Origin: Syntrophomonadaceae bacterium
GTDB taxonomy: Bacteria > Bacillota > Syntrophomonadia > Syntrophomonadales > Syntrophomonadaceae
Assembly: GCA_031265005.1 (NCBI GenBank)
Contig: JAISDD010000180.1
Span: forward strand, 1 to 10,879
Direction of reading: 5' to 3'
DNA: 10,879 nt
How positions within the stretch are numbered: the first letter of the stretch is position 1; every line of letters begins with the position of its first letter. This document shows positions 1-6,568 of this stretch, in pieces. A program made the translations under genes and the position numbers. The notes beneath the pieces were generated by a model. The model was not told where the DNA came from and did not search any database. It was given only the letters and a program-made list of their open reading frames with translations.

Positions 1-1125
1 TAACTCAGGATTAAATGCAAACTCTGGGATTTCACCATCAAATGTACTGGGTATCCTAGCGCCTATTTTTATTTCTTCAAAAACTTGGAACATAGCCTTG
101 TGTTTTTGAATACTCTTGAACCCATCCCTAAGATTCTTGAAGAAGGAATTTCTTTTTAAATCGTCTATTTTATATCCCACCATGAATCCTGCATTTTTAG
201 AATCTTTATCTTTGAGCTTTGCTAAATACTGATTATTATACACAAAAACATATGCGGGAGGAGTATTATTACCATTAATAGTTAAACCATTTTCACAAGC
301 GATTACCTCGTTATATGTTTCTTGCAATTTATCATCTTTCATATCCTCCAAAGTTAACGCGATAAAAATTACTCTAAAATATTTTACTTCCTTTTTTAAT
401 GCTTTGTATAACAAGTCTCGCACCGAGGTTTTACCAAGCTCTCTAGCCTTAACCTCTATAGAAAAGCGTTCATTAGTCAGAGGATAAAAAGCGTTGAATT
501 CGCAGTGAGACACTGAGCTGTTTTCTTTGTTTTCAATTTCTATAGAAAAACCTGCAACTATAAAAGCTGAGGTGACAGAAATCTCATGAAAAGTACCAAT
601 AAATTTATCTTTATTCTTTAAACGCTTAAGTAAAATATTCTGTATCTCTAGATTATGGGCTAATAAATAAAGGCCGTACGATAATCTCAAAAAAGCTTGC
701 CCGGCACCAGAAGGTGAAAGAGTAAATATTTTGTTGTTGGTATTTTTTGAGGCACTATTCCTGTCTTCAACGGCTAAACGATACCATTCTATAAATGGAT
801 GCCTTTCTTCATAAGGTTTTGAATTCTCTTTCTCAAGCCAGTCTCGTCCAAAGAGGTCTAAAACATAGCTAAATAGGAAATCATGAAATGTTTGCCATTT
901 CTTTGATAAGAAAACCTTATTTCCTACTGCAATAACACGATTCTCTCCGGCTAAGCAAGAAATAATTTTTCTTCCAAGCCCTTGTTGTTCTGATATTTGA
1001 TGATGCTGGGCTGTCAATCGTTTCTCCACCTCCCGAAAACCTACGAAAGGAAGATCTCGACAACATTTCTTAAACTTCTTACCACTACCACAAGGGCAAG
1101 GATCATTAGCTCCAATTTTTTTCAT
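1..1125 (-). CDS. SEC-C protein with a PD-(D/E)XK nuclease-like region (partial, runs off left edge)
   Basis: The minus strand is open for 375 codons from ATG at 1125 to the window edge, so the C-terminus is missing. Residues 8-22 form a SEC-C zinc-binding motif ([10 protein letters not shown] then FKKCC) with cysteines 10, 12, 21 and 22; in SecA and many other proteins this motif binds zinc. The remainder is not a family I recognise by name. Residues 176-228 show a pattern like a PD-(D/E)XK nuclease core: E181 in a helix, E209 in CEFNAFYP, then E224-V-K226 in FSIEVKAR, preceded by a predicted beta strand (GFSIEI). The nuclease reading is an inference. The gene starts 2 nt after the stop of the nucleotidyltransferase pseudogene, so the two were probably one transcript; a GGAG lies 16 nt upstream of the ATG, rather far for a ribosome site. 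Base composition is AT-rich, as in the recombinase genes. Possible roles include defence or toxin activity, unproven. Confidence 0.85.
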   Translation of the reverse strand, partial: MKKIGANDPCPCGSGKKFKKCCRDLPFVGFREVEKRLTAQHHQISEQQGLGRKIISCLAGENRVIAVGNKVFLSKKWQTFHDFLFSYVLDLFGRDWLEKENSKPYEERHPFIEWYRLAVEDRNSASKNTNNKIFTLSPSGAGQAFLRLSYGLYLLAHNLEIQNILLKRLKNKDKFIGTFHEISVTSAFIVAGFSIEIENKENSSVSHCEFNAFYPLTNERFSIEVKARELGKTSVRDLLYKALKKEVKYFRVIFIALTLEDMKDDKLQETYNEVIACENGLTINGNNTPPAYVFVYNNQYLAKLKDKDSKNAGFMVGYKIDDLKRNSFFKNLRDGFKSIQKHKAMFQVFEEIKIGARIPSTFDGEIPEFAFNPEL

Positions 1126-1127
1126 AA

Positions 1128-1775
1128 CTAAACTATTAATTCTCCAGCCCAATTGACCAGTCTACCAAGCATCACTTCAGGTGTTTCTTCTTTTTCGGCT
1201 TTCCCAAGGACTATGGAAAGGATTTCTTTTTCTGCGCCGGATAATTTGTGTGATAATTCTGTTTTGCGGGTTATGTATTCGCCTGTTTGCGCGTAATGAT
1301 TGGCCTGAATGACAAAAGTGGCTGCTTTATAGAAGCCTTTAATGACTTCCCGCAGGCTTTACTTGGGCGCGTGTACAAAAGTGTGGCAAGTAGCGTGGTA
1401 AATATTAGCTGCGCCGATTTTGACACTTTCTTTTATATCCGCAGCAGTCACTTTCGGCAAAATTCCGTCTAAAGTGCCGAAATAAGCCTTGGTTTCCTTT
1501 GTAAACTGTAATAAATCATGCTTAGGCCAATTATTTAGTTGTTCCCGCCCTCCTCAGGCCTTTTCTGGCTAAGACATAGTATCAACCATTTCGCGGTATC
1601 TTACTAGGTCTGCCATATCAAGTTTGTCAAGCACAACGACTACGTCAAAATCACTCTTTCCGGTCTGTTCGCCGCGCACATAGCTGATTTACAAGCTGAC
1701 AAAAAGCAATCTTTCGCCAAAGTGGTTTTTTAACTTTTTACTAATTTCTTTAAGCCAATTTTCTTTATTAATCAT
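1128..1775 (-). pseudogene. nucleotidyltransferase pseudogene with four in-frame stops
   Basis: Reading from ATG at 1775 gives 215 codons in one frame that look like a single protein but contain TAA at 1689-1691, TAG at 1569-1571, TGA at 1554-1556 and TAA at 1359-1361, before a final TAG at 1128-1130. The N-terminal part resembles the polymerase-beta nucleotidyltransferase core: a LLFVSL-stop-ISYVRGE stretch where the family has G(L/x)QGSY, then KSDFDVVVVLD, the usual aspartate pair. The C-terminal part (NWPKHDLLQF, NIYHATCHTF, VIKGFYKAATFVIQANHY) resembles the helical region that follows in family members. Loss of the GS motif and an apparent short in-frame deletion after the TGA support decay over recoding. 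A TATAAT lies at 1782-1787 on this strand, only 7 bases from the ATG, with no Shine-Dalgarno sequence. The downstream SEC-C gene begins 2 nt later. Confidence 0.85.
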
Positions 1776-1813
1776 AACCAAATTATATCACTTTATATTT
1801 TGCTTAAAATGAC

Positions 1814-1844
1814 TTGACTTCCTGCGCTTAGTAAGCGGTAATGT
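1814..1844 (+). promoter_or_regulatory. possible promoter with a 13-bp palindrome, upstream of the recombinase operon
   Basis: The 106-bp gap between the divergent pseudogene and the four-gene operon holds TTGACT at 1814-1819 and a weak TAATGT at 1839-1844 (19-nt spacing). Between them sits CGCTTA-G-TAAGCG (1825-1837), with perfect 6-bp arms around a single base. The position between -35 and -10 would suit a repressor site, but the -10 box is poor and no regulator can be named. Confidence 0.35.
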
Positions 1845-1881
1845 GTATATAAGGTGAATCTATAATAAAAAGGATATCAAA

Positions 1882-2106
1882 ATGAAATGCAAAACACAAA
1901 CAAAATTAAATTTAAAACATATAAAAATCAATCTCTCTGGAAAAGAGAAATTAAGAAAAGAAATTTTAGAAAAGGTTGTTAAGCAAGGGAAACCGCAGGG
2001 ACTGAATTATAAAGAATTTATTGAGTTTGGGAATGAACTTTTTATGGTGCATCCGGAAGAATATTTGAAATTAACAAAAAAAGTGTTTAGCGTGGAGTCC
2101 AAATGA
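1882..2106 (+). CDS. small basic protein of unknown function, first gene of recombinase operon
   Basis: This 74-residue protein is rich in lysine, especially in its first half, and has no motif I recognise. It is predicted to be mostly helical, with no membrane segment or signal peptide. An AGGA at 1871-1874 stands 7 nt before the ATG, a good ribosome site. Its stop overlaps the next start as ATGA (2103-2106), so the second gene is probably translationally coupled to it. As leader of a run ending in a serine recombinase, it could be a DNA-binding accessory or regulator, but nothing in the residues shows that. AT-rich codon use matches the rest of the operon and differs from the genes right of the tRNA. 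Confidence 0.75.
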   Translation: MKCKTQTKLNLKHIKINLSGKEKLRKEILEKVVKQGKPQGLNYKEFIEFGNELFMVHPEEYLKLTKKVFSVESK

Positions 2107-2297
2107 ATAATCGGATTCCACCTATAGATAAAAGGTTTAAAAAAGGAATTTCAGGAAATCCATACGGACGTCCGCGATTGACTGGCAAAGAGATTTTTGA
2201 GATTACAAATGCTATATTTGAACTTCTGTTGCGATCCAAAAGCAAAGATAGGAGCGTGTTAATAAAGCTTAAAAAAAATCAGGAGTATCTTAAATGA
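2103..2297 (+). CDS. DUF5681-like small protein
   Basis: The protein has 64 residues. Residues 11-24 (RFKKGISGNPYGRP) match the KGQSGNPKGRP signature of DUF5681, a short basic domain found in phage and mobile-element proteins whose molecular function is not established. The remainder is a short helical, lysine-rich tail. Full DUF5681 proteins are usually longer, so this is a minimal form. GGAG lies about 6 nt before the ATG, inside the previous gene. It shares ATGA overlaps with both neighbours (2103-2106 and 2294-2297), which points to one polycistronic transcript with coupled translation. Family assignment rests on this single motif. Confidence 0.75.
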   Translation: MNNRIPPIDKRFKKGISGNPYGRPRLTGKEIFEITNAIFELLLRSKSKDRSVLIKLKKNQEYLK

Positions 2298-2752
2298 GAA
2301 ATAAATGTTATTTACCGGCTAGTATGGAAGAATTACAAGGGCTATCGCAAGAAAAGTTAGAGTTCTATTGGAAAATATTTTATATAACTCCACCGAGAAA
2401 TAAGAAAGCCATCCTCCGGCCATTATGGTATGCGATACAATGCGAACGGTTTAATCTGAAACTTGAGGATAAGTTTATAACTAGATTGAACCGCTATGCC
2501 AATAACCCTGAGAAATATATTCAAAAGGCGAATAAGAATAAATATAACTTAACACCCGGTACAGAAATTCTTAAGGTTTATAAAGACAAAGAATATAAGG
2601 TCATTGTCAAAGAAGAAAATGAGTTTAAATTTAACGATAAAATTTACAAAACACTATCTTCAATAGCTTGTGAAATTACAGGCAAGCATATGAGCGGCCC
2701 TGACTTTTTTGGGCTAAATAAAAAAGAATTGATACAGCGGTGGAAAATATGA
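2294..2752 (+). CDS. DUF2924 family protein, recombinase partner
   Basis: The 152-residue protein follows the DUF2924 plan. Residues 13-49 have the W-x-x-(L/I)F...PPR...LRPLWYAIQ pattern. Residues 89-141 hold the GTEILKVYKDKEYKV segment, a FKFNDKIYKTLSSIACEITG strand-helix, and the conserved SGPDFFGL. DUF2924 genes are typically found just upstream of large serine recombinases in phages and mobile elements, as here; their biochemical role is unknown. AGGAG lies 8 nt before the ATG. The stop overlaps the recombinase start as ATGA (2749-2752). Length is close to the family norm. The protein was probably inherited together with the recombinase as a module. Confidence 0.85.
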   Translation: MRNKCYLPASMEELQGLSQEKLEFYWKIFYITPPRNKKAILRPLWYAIQCERFNLKLEDKFITRLNRYANNPEKYIQKANKNKYNLTPGTEILKVYKDKEYKVIVKEENEFKFNDKIYKTLSSIACEITGKHMSGPDFFGLNKKELIQRWKI

Positions 2753-4410
2753 ACAAAATTAATTGCGCGGTTTATGTAAGGAAATCTACGGAGCGTGGGT
2801 TGGAGCAGGAGTTTAACTCTCTGCACAACCAAGAGGAAGCTTGTAAGGCATATATTGCCAGTCAAACCTATCAGGGTTGGGAACACTTTAAGACCTACGA
2901 AGATGGTGGTATAAGTGGCGGGACTATGGAGCGGCCCGGGCTTAGGAAAATGCTTGATGATATTAAGTCCGGGAAAGTTAATATCGTGGTGGTTTATAAG
3001 GTGGACAGGCTTTCACGCTCTATTATGGACTTTCATCACATGATGGAGGAATTTAAGAAATACGATTGCAATTTTGTATCCGTCACACAGGCTTTTGATA
3101 CGAGTAATTCCATGGGTAAGCTAACGCTTAATATGTTGCTATCTTTCGCGCAGTTTGAGCGTGAGGTTTCAAGCGAGCGTGTGCGCGATAAAATCGCGGC
3201 TACTAAGGCAAAGGGGCTTTGGGCCGGAGGAATGCCGATTATAGGCTATGATGTTGTGGAAAAGCAACTGGTTGTTAATGAGGCAGAGGCTCCCATTGTT
3301 AATGAAATCTTTAAGAAATATTTGGAAGCAAATAATATGCTTGAGGTTTGTGCTTGGATTAAAGAGAGGGGGATTTTAACGAAAAGATGGACTGCCAGGC
3401 ACAGCAAGCAAGTTCGAGGTGGCAAAGATATTGAAGTCAGCTACCTGCACAGGATGCTTAGAAACCCCATTTATATAGGCAAAATTCAGCATATGGCAGT
3501 CGGTAAGATTTATGAGGGGAAACATCAGGCAATCGTGCCTTTGGAGTTATTTCAGGCTGTTCAGGATAAGTTGGGGCGGCATTATGAGAAAAATGCCCAG
3601 CGGAAAGAATACACTTATTCAAAGTGTCTATTTAAAAAGACCTTATTTGATGACTTGGGTAATGTTTTTGGTATAACAAGCACTAAAAAGGAGCGTCGGC
3701 GGTTTTATTATTACTCCAATAGGAATGGTTACAGTTTACCGATGGGACAGCTTGATGAAGTCGTGTTGGAAAATATTCAAAAAATACTTGAAGTGGATTT
3801 GAAAGGGATTTTGCCAGAAGACATCAAAGAAAATCTCAAATTTATATCAAATTTTAATCTGGAAGTATCTAGGAAATTAGTAAAGAAGGCGATATGCACC
3901 AAAGATGAAAAAACAAACAAAATAAGTGTTTATATCAGCATTAGCAAACTGATTGAATACACAGAAAGCTTTCAAAAGGATAGTGGCTTTATAAGAAAGA
4001 AATTTCTTAAAAATGACGGCGGTGTATCATTGAGTTCTGACAGAGAGTATTTAATAATAAACCTAGAATTTGTACTTGATAATAGCAAAACCACGCGGTT
4101 GCGGGCGGGTTGCTCTAAAAATATTCTAACGGTGTCAAAAATGAATGAAACTTTAGTGCGCGGTATTGCATATGGGTGGAAATTTTCTAAAGAAATGGAG
4201 CAAGGCAAAACGGCAACAGAATTAGAAAAAGAAAGCGGTCTACAAAAGCGTAGGATTTACAAATATGTCAACCTAAAATACTTATCCCCTAAGATAGTAA
4301 AAGATATTTTTGAAAATAAAAATCCTAGAAATTTTAGACTTAAAGAACTTCTAGAGTTAGCGGAGCAAAGTTGTTTTGTAAAACAAGAAAAACATTGGAA
4401 TGCTATTTAG
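2749..4410 (+). CDS. large serine recombinase (site-specific integrase)
   Basis: This cytoplasmic 553-residue enzyme would cut and rejoin DNA through a serine-phosphate link. The resolvase-type catalytic domain spans about residues 5-150: YVRKSTE with nucleophile S13, NSLHNQEE, YEDGGISG, and VDRLSRS at 85-91 with R87 and R90, then the long helix SFAQFEREVSSERVRDKI. A recombinase domain follows (GMPIIGYDV to LHRMLRNPIYIGKI, about 161-245). The usual Cys4 zinc ribbon is replaced by a cysteine-poor LFKKTLFDDLGNVFG stretch, as in the subgroup paired with DUF2924. The C-terminus carries a helix-turn-helix-like segment (TATELEKESGLQKRRIYKYV) and SPKIVKDIF. A GTG at 2740 is possible, but the ATG at 2749 is preferred because it forms the same ATGA overlap seen at the other junctions. 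It overlaps the convergent membrane gene by 8 bp. Reading frame and catalytic residues look intact. Confidence 0.95.
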   Translation: MNKINCAVYVRKSTERGLEQEFNSLHNQEEACKAYIASQTYQGWEHFKTYEDGGISGGTMERPGLRKMLDDIKSGKVNIVVVYKVDRLSRSIMDFHHMMEEFKKYDCNFVSVTQAFDTSNSMGKLTLNMLLSFAQFEREVSSERVRDKIAATKAKGLWAGGMPIIGYDVVEKQLVVNEAEAPIVNEIFKKYLEANNMLEVCAWIKERGILTKRWTARHSKQVRGGKDIEVSYLHRMLRNPIYIGKIQHMAVGKIYEGKHQAIVPLELFQAVQDKLGRHYEKNAQRKEYTYSKCLFKKTLFDDLGNVFGITSTKKERRRFYYYSNRNGYSLPMGQLDEVVLENIQKILEVDLKGILPEDIKENLKFISNFNLEVSRKLVKKAICTKDEKTNKISVYISISKLIEYTESFQKDSGFIRKKFLKNDGGVSLSSDREYLIINLEFVLDNSKTTRLRAGCSKNILTVSKMNETLVRGIAYGWKFSKEMEQGKTATELEKESGLQKRRIYKYVNLKYLSPKIVKDIFENKNPRNFRLKELLELAEQSCFVKQEKHWNAI

Positions 4411-4978
4411 GTTCCAAATGGTCCTCTTTCAATCGGCTCTTTATATGGATATATATAAGTATTGCTAAATATATGAATAAAATTATATTCGCGACAACTA
4501 TAATCCATGTGGAAAAATCTTTAATTCTCAAAATCAAACAAATAGATAAATTAAAAGTTCCACCCAAGAAAAATATAAGTGCTAATATCCCATTAGCTAT
4601 CGGTAGATACAGATTTCCCATCTCCAATTGACCAGACTGTTTTCCAGCGTCTAATTCTTTCTTTATTTTAGGAAGATTCTTTATTGCTCGTGCCCAAGAT
4701 TGATGCATTTCATCTGCTGAAAGAGCCAAATTCAAAACTGCCAGAATGATAGCGGCAATCAAGAAAAGCCAGCTTATCACAGCAAGGTTTTGAGCTTTTT
4801 CAATACACATGATCCCTAGTTTATCAATAAATGTTATGGAGCCAAAAAGAATGGTTGCAGATAATGTTATTATTAGTTTTAACGTCGAAAACCATACTTC
4901 ATTACCATCATCTATCCATTTTTGAATATTTTTTTGCACTTGCTCAATATAGCTTGCATATAAAATAGTTCTTTTCAT
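4403..4978 (-). CDS. four-helix membrane protein of unknown function
   Basis: The 191-residue protein has four hydrophobic segments at about 31-51, 65-86, 123-148 and 157-177. A 28-residue amphipathic start precedes them, a charged loop (about 87-120) separates the second and third, and the tail is short and basic. I do not recognise a family. Paired helices with a central cytosolic loop recall small membrane effectors of defence or toxin systems, but no diagnostic motif is present. GAGG about 5 nt before the ATG is a good ribosome site. It is convergent with the recombinase and overlaps its last 8 bp, and has no partner gene on its own strand, so it appears to be a lone cargo gene near the edge of the element. 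AT-rich codon use matches the recombinase operon. Confidence 0.8.
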   Translation of the reverse strand: MKRTILYASYIEQVQKNIQKWIDDGNEVWFSTLKLIITLSATILFGSITFIDKLGIMCIEKAQNLAVISWLFLIAAIILAVLNLALSADEMHQSWARAIKNLPKIKKELDAGKQSGQLEMGNLYLPIANGILALIFFLGGTFNLSICLILRIKDFSTWIIVVANIILFIYLAILIYIHIKSRLKEDHLEPK

Positions 4979-5152
4979 AATTTCCTCTATTTATGATTTT
5001 ATCAAATAAAGTGAGTTGTGCCCCCTGGGATTTCGCAAAGAGAGAGGTTGGGGGTAAAATCGGTCTATTTGGCCAGAGAGAACTGCCTCACAAGATGGTG
5101 ACTCTTGATTTCATACAAAACCACCGACGAGAGGTTACCCGCCATACAAGCA
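4979..5152. other. gene-free stretch, candidate right boundary of the integrated element
   Basis: No convincing gene lies between the membrane protein start and the tRNA terminator. A plus-strand open frame crosses it but runs into antisense tRNA, so it is not credible. GC content rises across this stretch from the AT-rich left half to the richer right half. A recombinase element ending beside the 3' side of a tRNA gene would have its attachment site here or in the tRNA. I found no copy of these bases elsewhere in the window, so the site is not located. Confidence 0.3.
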
Positions 5153-5180
5153 AAAAGGCACTTTTTGCAAAGTACCTTTT
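5153..5180 (-). terminator. intrinsic terminator of the tRNA gene
   Basis: The arms AAAAGGCACTTT (5153-5164) and AAAGTACCTTTT (5169-5180) pair over 12 bp with one mismatch around a 4-nt loop. On the minus strand the stem ends in a run of five T. It starts 5 nt past the CCA end of tRNA-Arg. Because it is flanked by A and T runs it may work in both directions. Confidence 0.7.
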
Positions 5181-5185
5181 CAAAA

Positions 5186-5260
5186 TGGTGCGCCCAACAG
5201 GAATCGAACTTGTATCCCCAGCTCCGCAGGCTGGTGCTCTATCCATTGAGCTATGGGCGC
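5186..5260 (-). tRNA. tRNA-Arg (anticodon GCG), CCA end encoded
   Basis: The minus strand folds as a cloverleaf: perfect 7-bp acceptor stem GCGCCCA/TGGGCGC, D stem GCTC/GAGC, anticodon stem CCAGC/GCTGG with loop CTGCGGA, so the anticodon is GCG and reads Arg CGC (and CGU if modified to inosine is not possible with G34). The T arm is ACAAG-TTCGATT-CCTGT with one A-C mismatch. Discriminator A is followed by a genomic CCA at 5186-5188. A TATAAA on this strand at 5271-5276 stands 10 nt upstream of the 5' end and may be its -10 box. Its 3' end faces the AT-rich recombinase region, the usual orientation for a tRNA used as an integration target. Confidence 0.95.
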
Positions 5261-5493
5261 GGAAATATTTTTTATATGTAAATATTTTACTAAATATAAC
5301 CTCAAAAGTCTTGCAAAATATAGGTTTTTCAGACGATGGTTTTGCCTGAGTCTAAATCACAAAATGCTTCTGAAAAGTATCTCCTATGGCTTCGCTGAAA
5401 AGCTGTTTGCGTTCATAAACACCAGCATATTATAAAAGCCGCCATAATGCATTTGCGCTTTATAATTATCCATCAGCTTCGCCAAATTATCCA
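5261..5493 (-). other. intergenic stretch with a possible gene remnant at 5384-5493
   Basis: The stretch is AT-rich beside the tRNA. On the minus strand from 5493 to the TAG at 5384-5386, a frame of about 36 codons reads like real protein (NLAKLMDNYKAQMHYGG, then FYNMLVFMNANSF). It stays open into the inverted M23 fragment but meets TGA soon after. It may be the 3' end of a gene cut off where that fragment begins. The protein family is not recognised, and chance is not excluded. Confidence 0.3.
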
Positions 5494-5572
5494 CCCATGC
5501 AGGTTTTAAAAGGTTTTTTGAAGCATCAAGATTTCAAATATTTTTTATGCATCTTCCTACTTTACGCGCCGC
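5494..5572 (+). pseudogene. inverted, decaying copy of the first 25 codons of the M23 peptidase gene
   Basis: This plus-strand piece matches the start of the minus-strand peptidase gene (7735-7813 reversed) at 70 of 79 bases with no gaps. It begins at the same CCCATG and keeps the frame for 25 residues (MQVLKGFLKHQDFKYFL then CIFLLYAP). Eight of nine differences are transitions; five are silent and four change residues (A to V, D to G, R to C, S to I). Similarity stops abruptly at both ends. The last bases overlap, on the opposite strand, the final codons and stop of the small SEC-C gene. It is a rearrangement scar, not a working gene. Confidence 0.85.
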
Positions 5573-5975
5573 AGCATTTTTTGTATTTTTTGCCGCTGCC
5601 GCACGGGCAGGCGTCGTTGCGGCCGACTTCCGGCGCGGTTTTTACCACGGTTTCCACTTTGCCGCCGGAGGCTTGCTCTTCTTTCAATTCTTTCTCGTGC
5701 TCTTTTACCCATTTTTTCATGGCGCGCGGGGAATTCATGTCAACGCCGTCATTTTCCATGCGTTTGGCAAGGTCTATAAATTTCTGCTTTACGGCAGGGT
5801 CTTTTATTTTATTCCTGACAAATCCCGGCAATGCCGCCATCTCGCGCTCTATGCGCTGTTCAACGGTTTCTTTGGCTTTGGGCGCGGGTGCCGCAGCGGC
5901 CTGCGCATCCTGCCGTTGCGCGGCGGGTTTGGTTTGCGGACCGGGTTTTTTCTTCCATAAAAAATCAAAAATCAT
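5562..5975 (-). CDS. small SEC-C motif protein
   Basis: The 137-residue protein starts with [10 protein letters not shown], continues with an alanine, proline and glutamine-rich linker (about 13-33), then a charged helical region (35-105), and ends in a SEC-C zinc motif [15 protein letters not shown] at 121-135 with cysteines 123, 125, 134 and 135. It has no signal peptide or membrane helix. Proteins that are mostly linker plus this motif may bind zinc, or ribosomes or SecB as SecA's tail does; which applies here is unknown. It is the last gene of the peptidase operon, starting 3 nt after the stop of the P-loop gene. Its closing codons and TAA lie on the antisense of the inverted M23 fragment, so the present C-terminus (Gly-Ala after the last cysteine) arose from, or was trimmed by, that rearrangement. 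The motif itself is complete. Confidence 0.9.
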   Translation of the reverse strand: MIFDFLWKKKPGPQTKPAAQRQDAQAAAAPAPKAKETVEQRIEREMAALPGFVRNKIKDPAVKQKFIDLAKRMENDGVDMNSPRAMKKWVKEHEKELKEEQASGGKVETVVKTAPEVGRNDACPCGSGKKYKKCCGA

Positions 5976-5978
5976 AAT

Positions 5979-6551
5979 TTATATCTCTCCGTTAATAATT
6001 TTCCTGACGGCTTTGCGCACTATCAGGGCTTTTTTTACATAGTCATTGCTTTCCGGTATTACTATATGGCGCGGATGGCCGGACCAAAGTTTGAGGATGT
6101 CTTCGTCAATCTGCATAGCCCTTTCAAGGCTTTCGGTGCGCACGGCGGTATTTTGGTAAAATTTGGCTTCCTTCGGCGGGGACATGTGTATCACGGCGTA
6201 ATATTTTTTATACTCGTCTTCAACCGTGGTCTGCATGGTTTTCAGGAAGTCTTCCACGCCGTAGGGCCAGTAAGTCGCACCGTCCAAAGAACCCCTGTCG
6301 CACACTATTAATTTTGCCTGTGGATTATTTTCCTCCGCCAATAATTCAAGCTCTTTCGTCACAAAATAAATTATGCGCTGCGCGTGATAAGTGTGGCGCG
6401 GGCTTTTGTCATTTCGCGGAAAACCGCCGCCGTAAACCAGCGTGGCGGCTTCTATCGCGGCTTCAATATCGGTGCCGTATTCTTCCTTAAGAATGGAAAG
6501 TATTGTGGTCTTCCCGCTTGCTGGCCCGCCGGTGACGACGATTTTTTTCAT
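5979..6551 (-). CDS. AAA_28-type P-loop ATPase or kinase
   Basis: The 190-residue cytoplasmic protein has a Walker A loop at 8-15 (GGPASGKT), a strand ending in LIVCDRG at 81-87 with D85 and R86 as Walker B-like residues, and a lid-like helix NTAVRTESLERAMQIDE (134-150) followed by W156 and HP. This arrangement fits the AAA_28/NadR-like family of nucleoside or small-molecule kinases and ATPases. The substrate is not known. AAGGA 5 nt before the ATG is a strong ribosome site. It begins 17 nt after the M23 peptidase stop and ends 3 nt before the small SEC-C gene, so the three are one operon. Why a small kinase travels with a wall peptidase is unclear; the link may be only positional. Confidence 0.85.
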   Translation of the reverse strand: MKKIVVTGGPASGKTTILSILKEEYGTDIEAAIEAATLVYGGGFPRNDKSPRHTYHAQRIIYFVTKELELLAEENNPQAKLIVCDRGSLDGATYWPYGVEDFLKTMQTTVEDEYKKYYAVIHMSPPKEAKFYQNTAVRTESLERAMQIDEDILKLWSGHPRHIVIPESNDYVKKALIVRKAVRKIINGEI

Positions 6552-6568
6552 AAATATCCTTAGCTGTT

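Noticed and set aside
1287..1472. Plus-strand 61-codon open frame
   Set aside because: It is antisense to the nucleotidyltransferase pseudogene and has no ribosome site or recognisable motif.
1128..1775. Stop-codon recoding as an explanation for the four in-frame stops
   Set aside because: All three stop codons occur, other genes here use them as ordinary ends, and conserved residues are also lost nearby.
4993..5349. Plus-strand open frame of 118 codons
   Set aside because: It reads through the antisense of tRNA-Arg and its terminator, has no family resemblance, and yields the familiar false peptide from a tRNA strand.
5497..6042. Plus-strand open frame beginning with the M23-like fragment
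   Set aside because: Only the first 25 codons resemble the peptidase; the rest is antisense to the small SEC-C gene.
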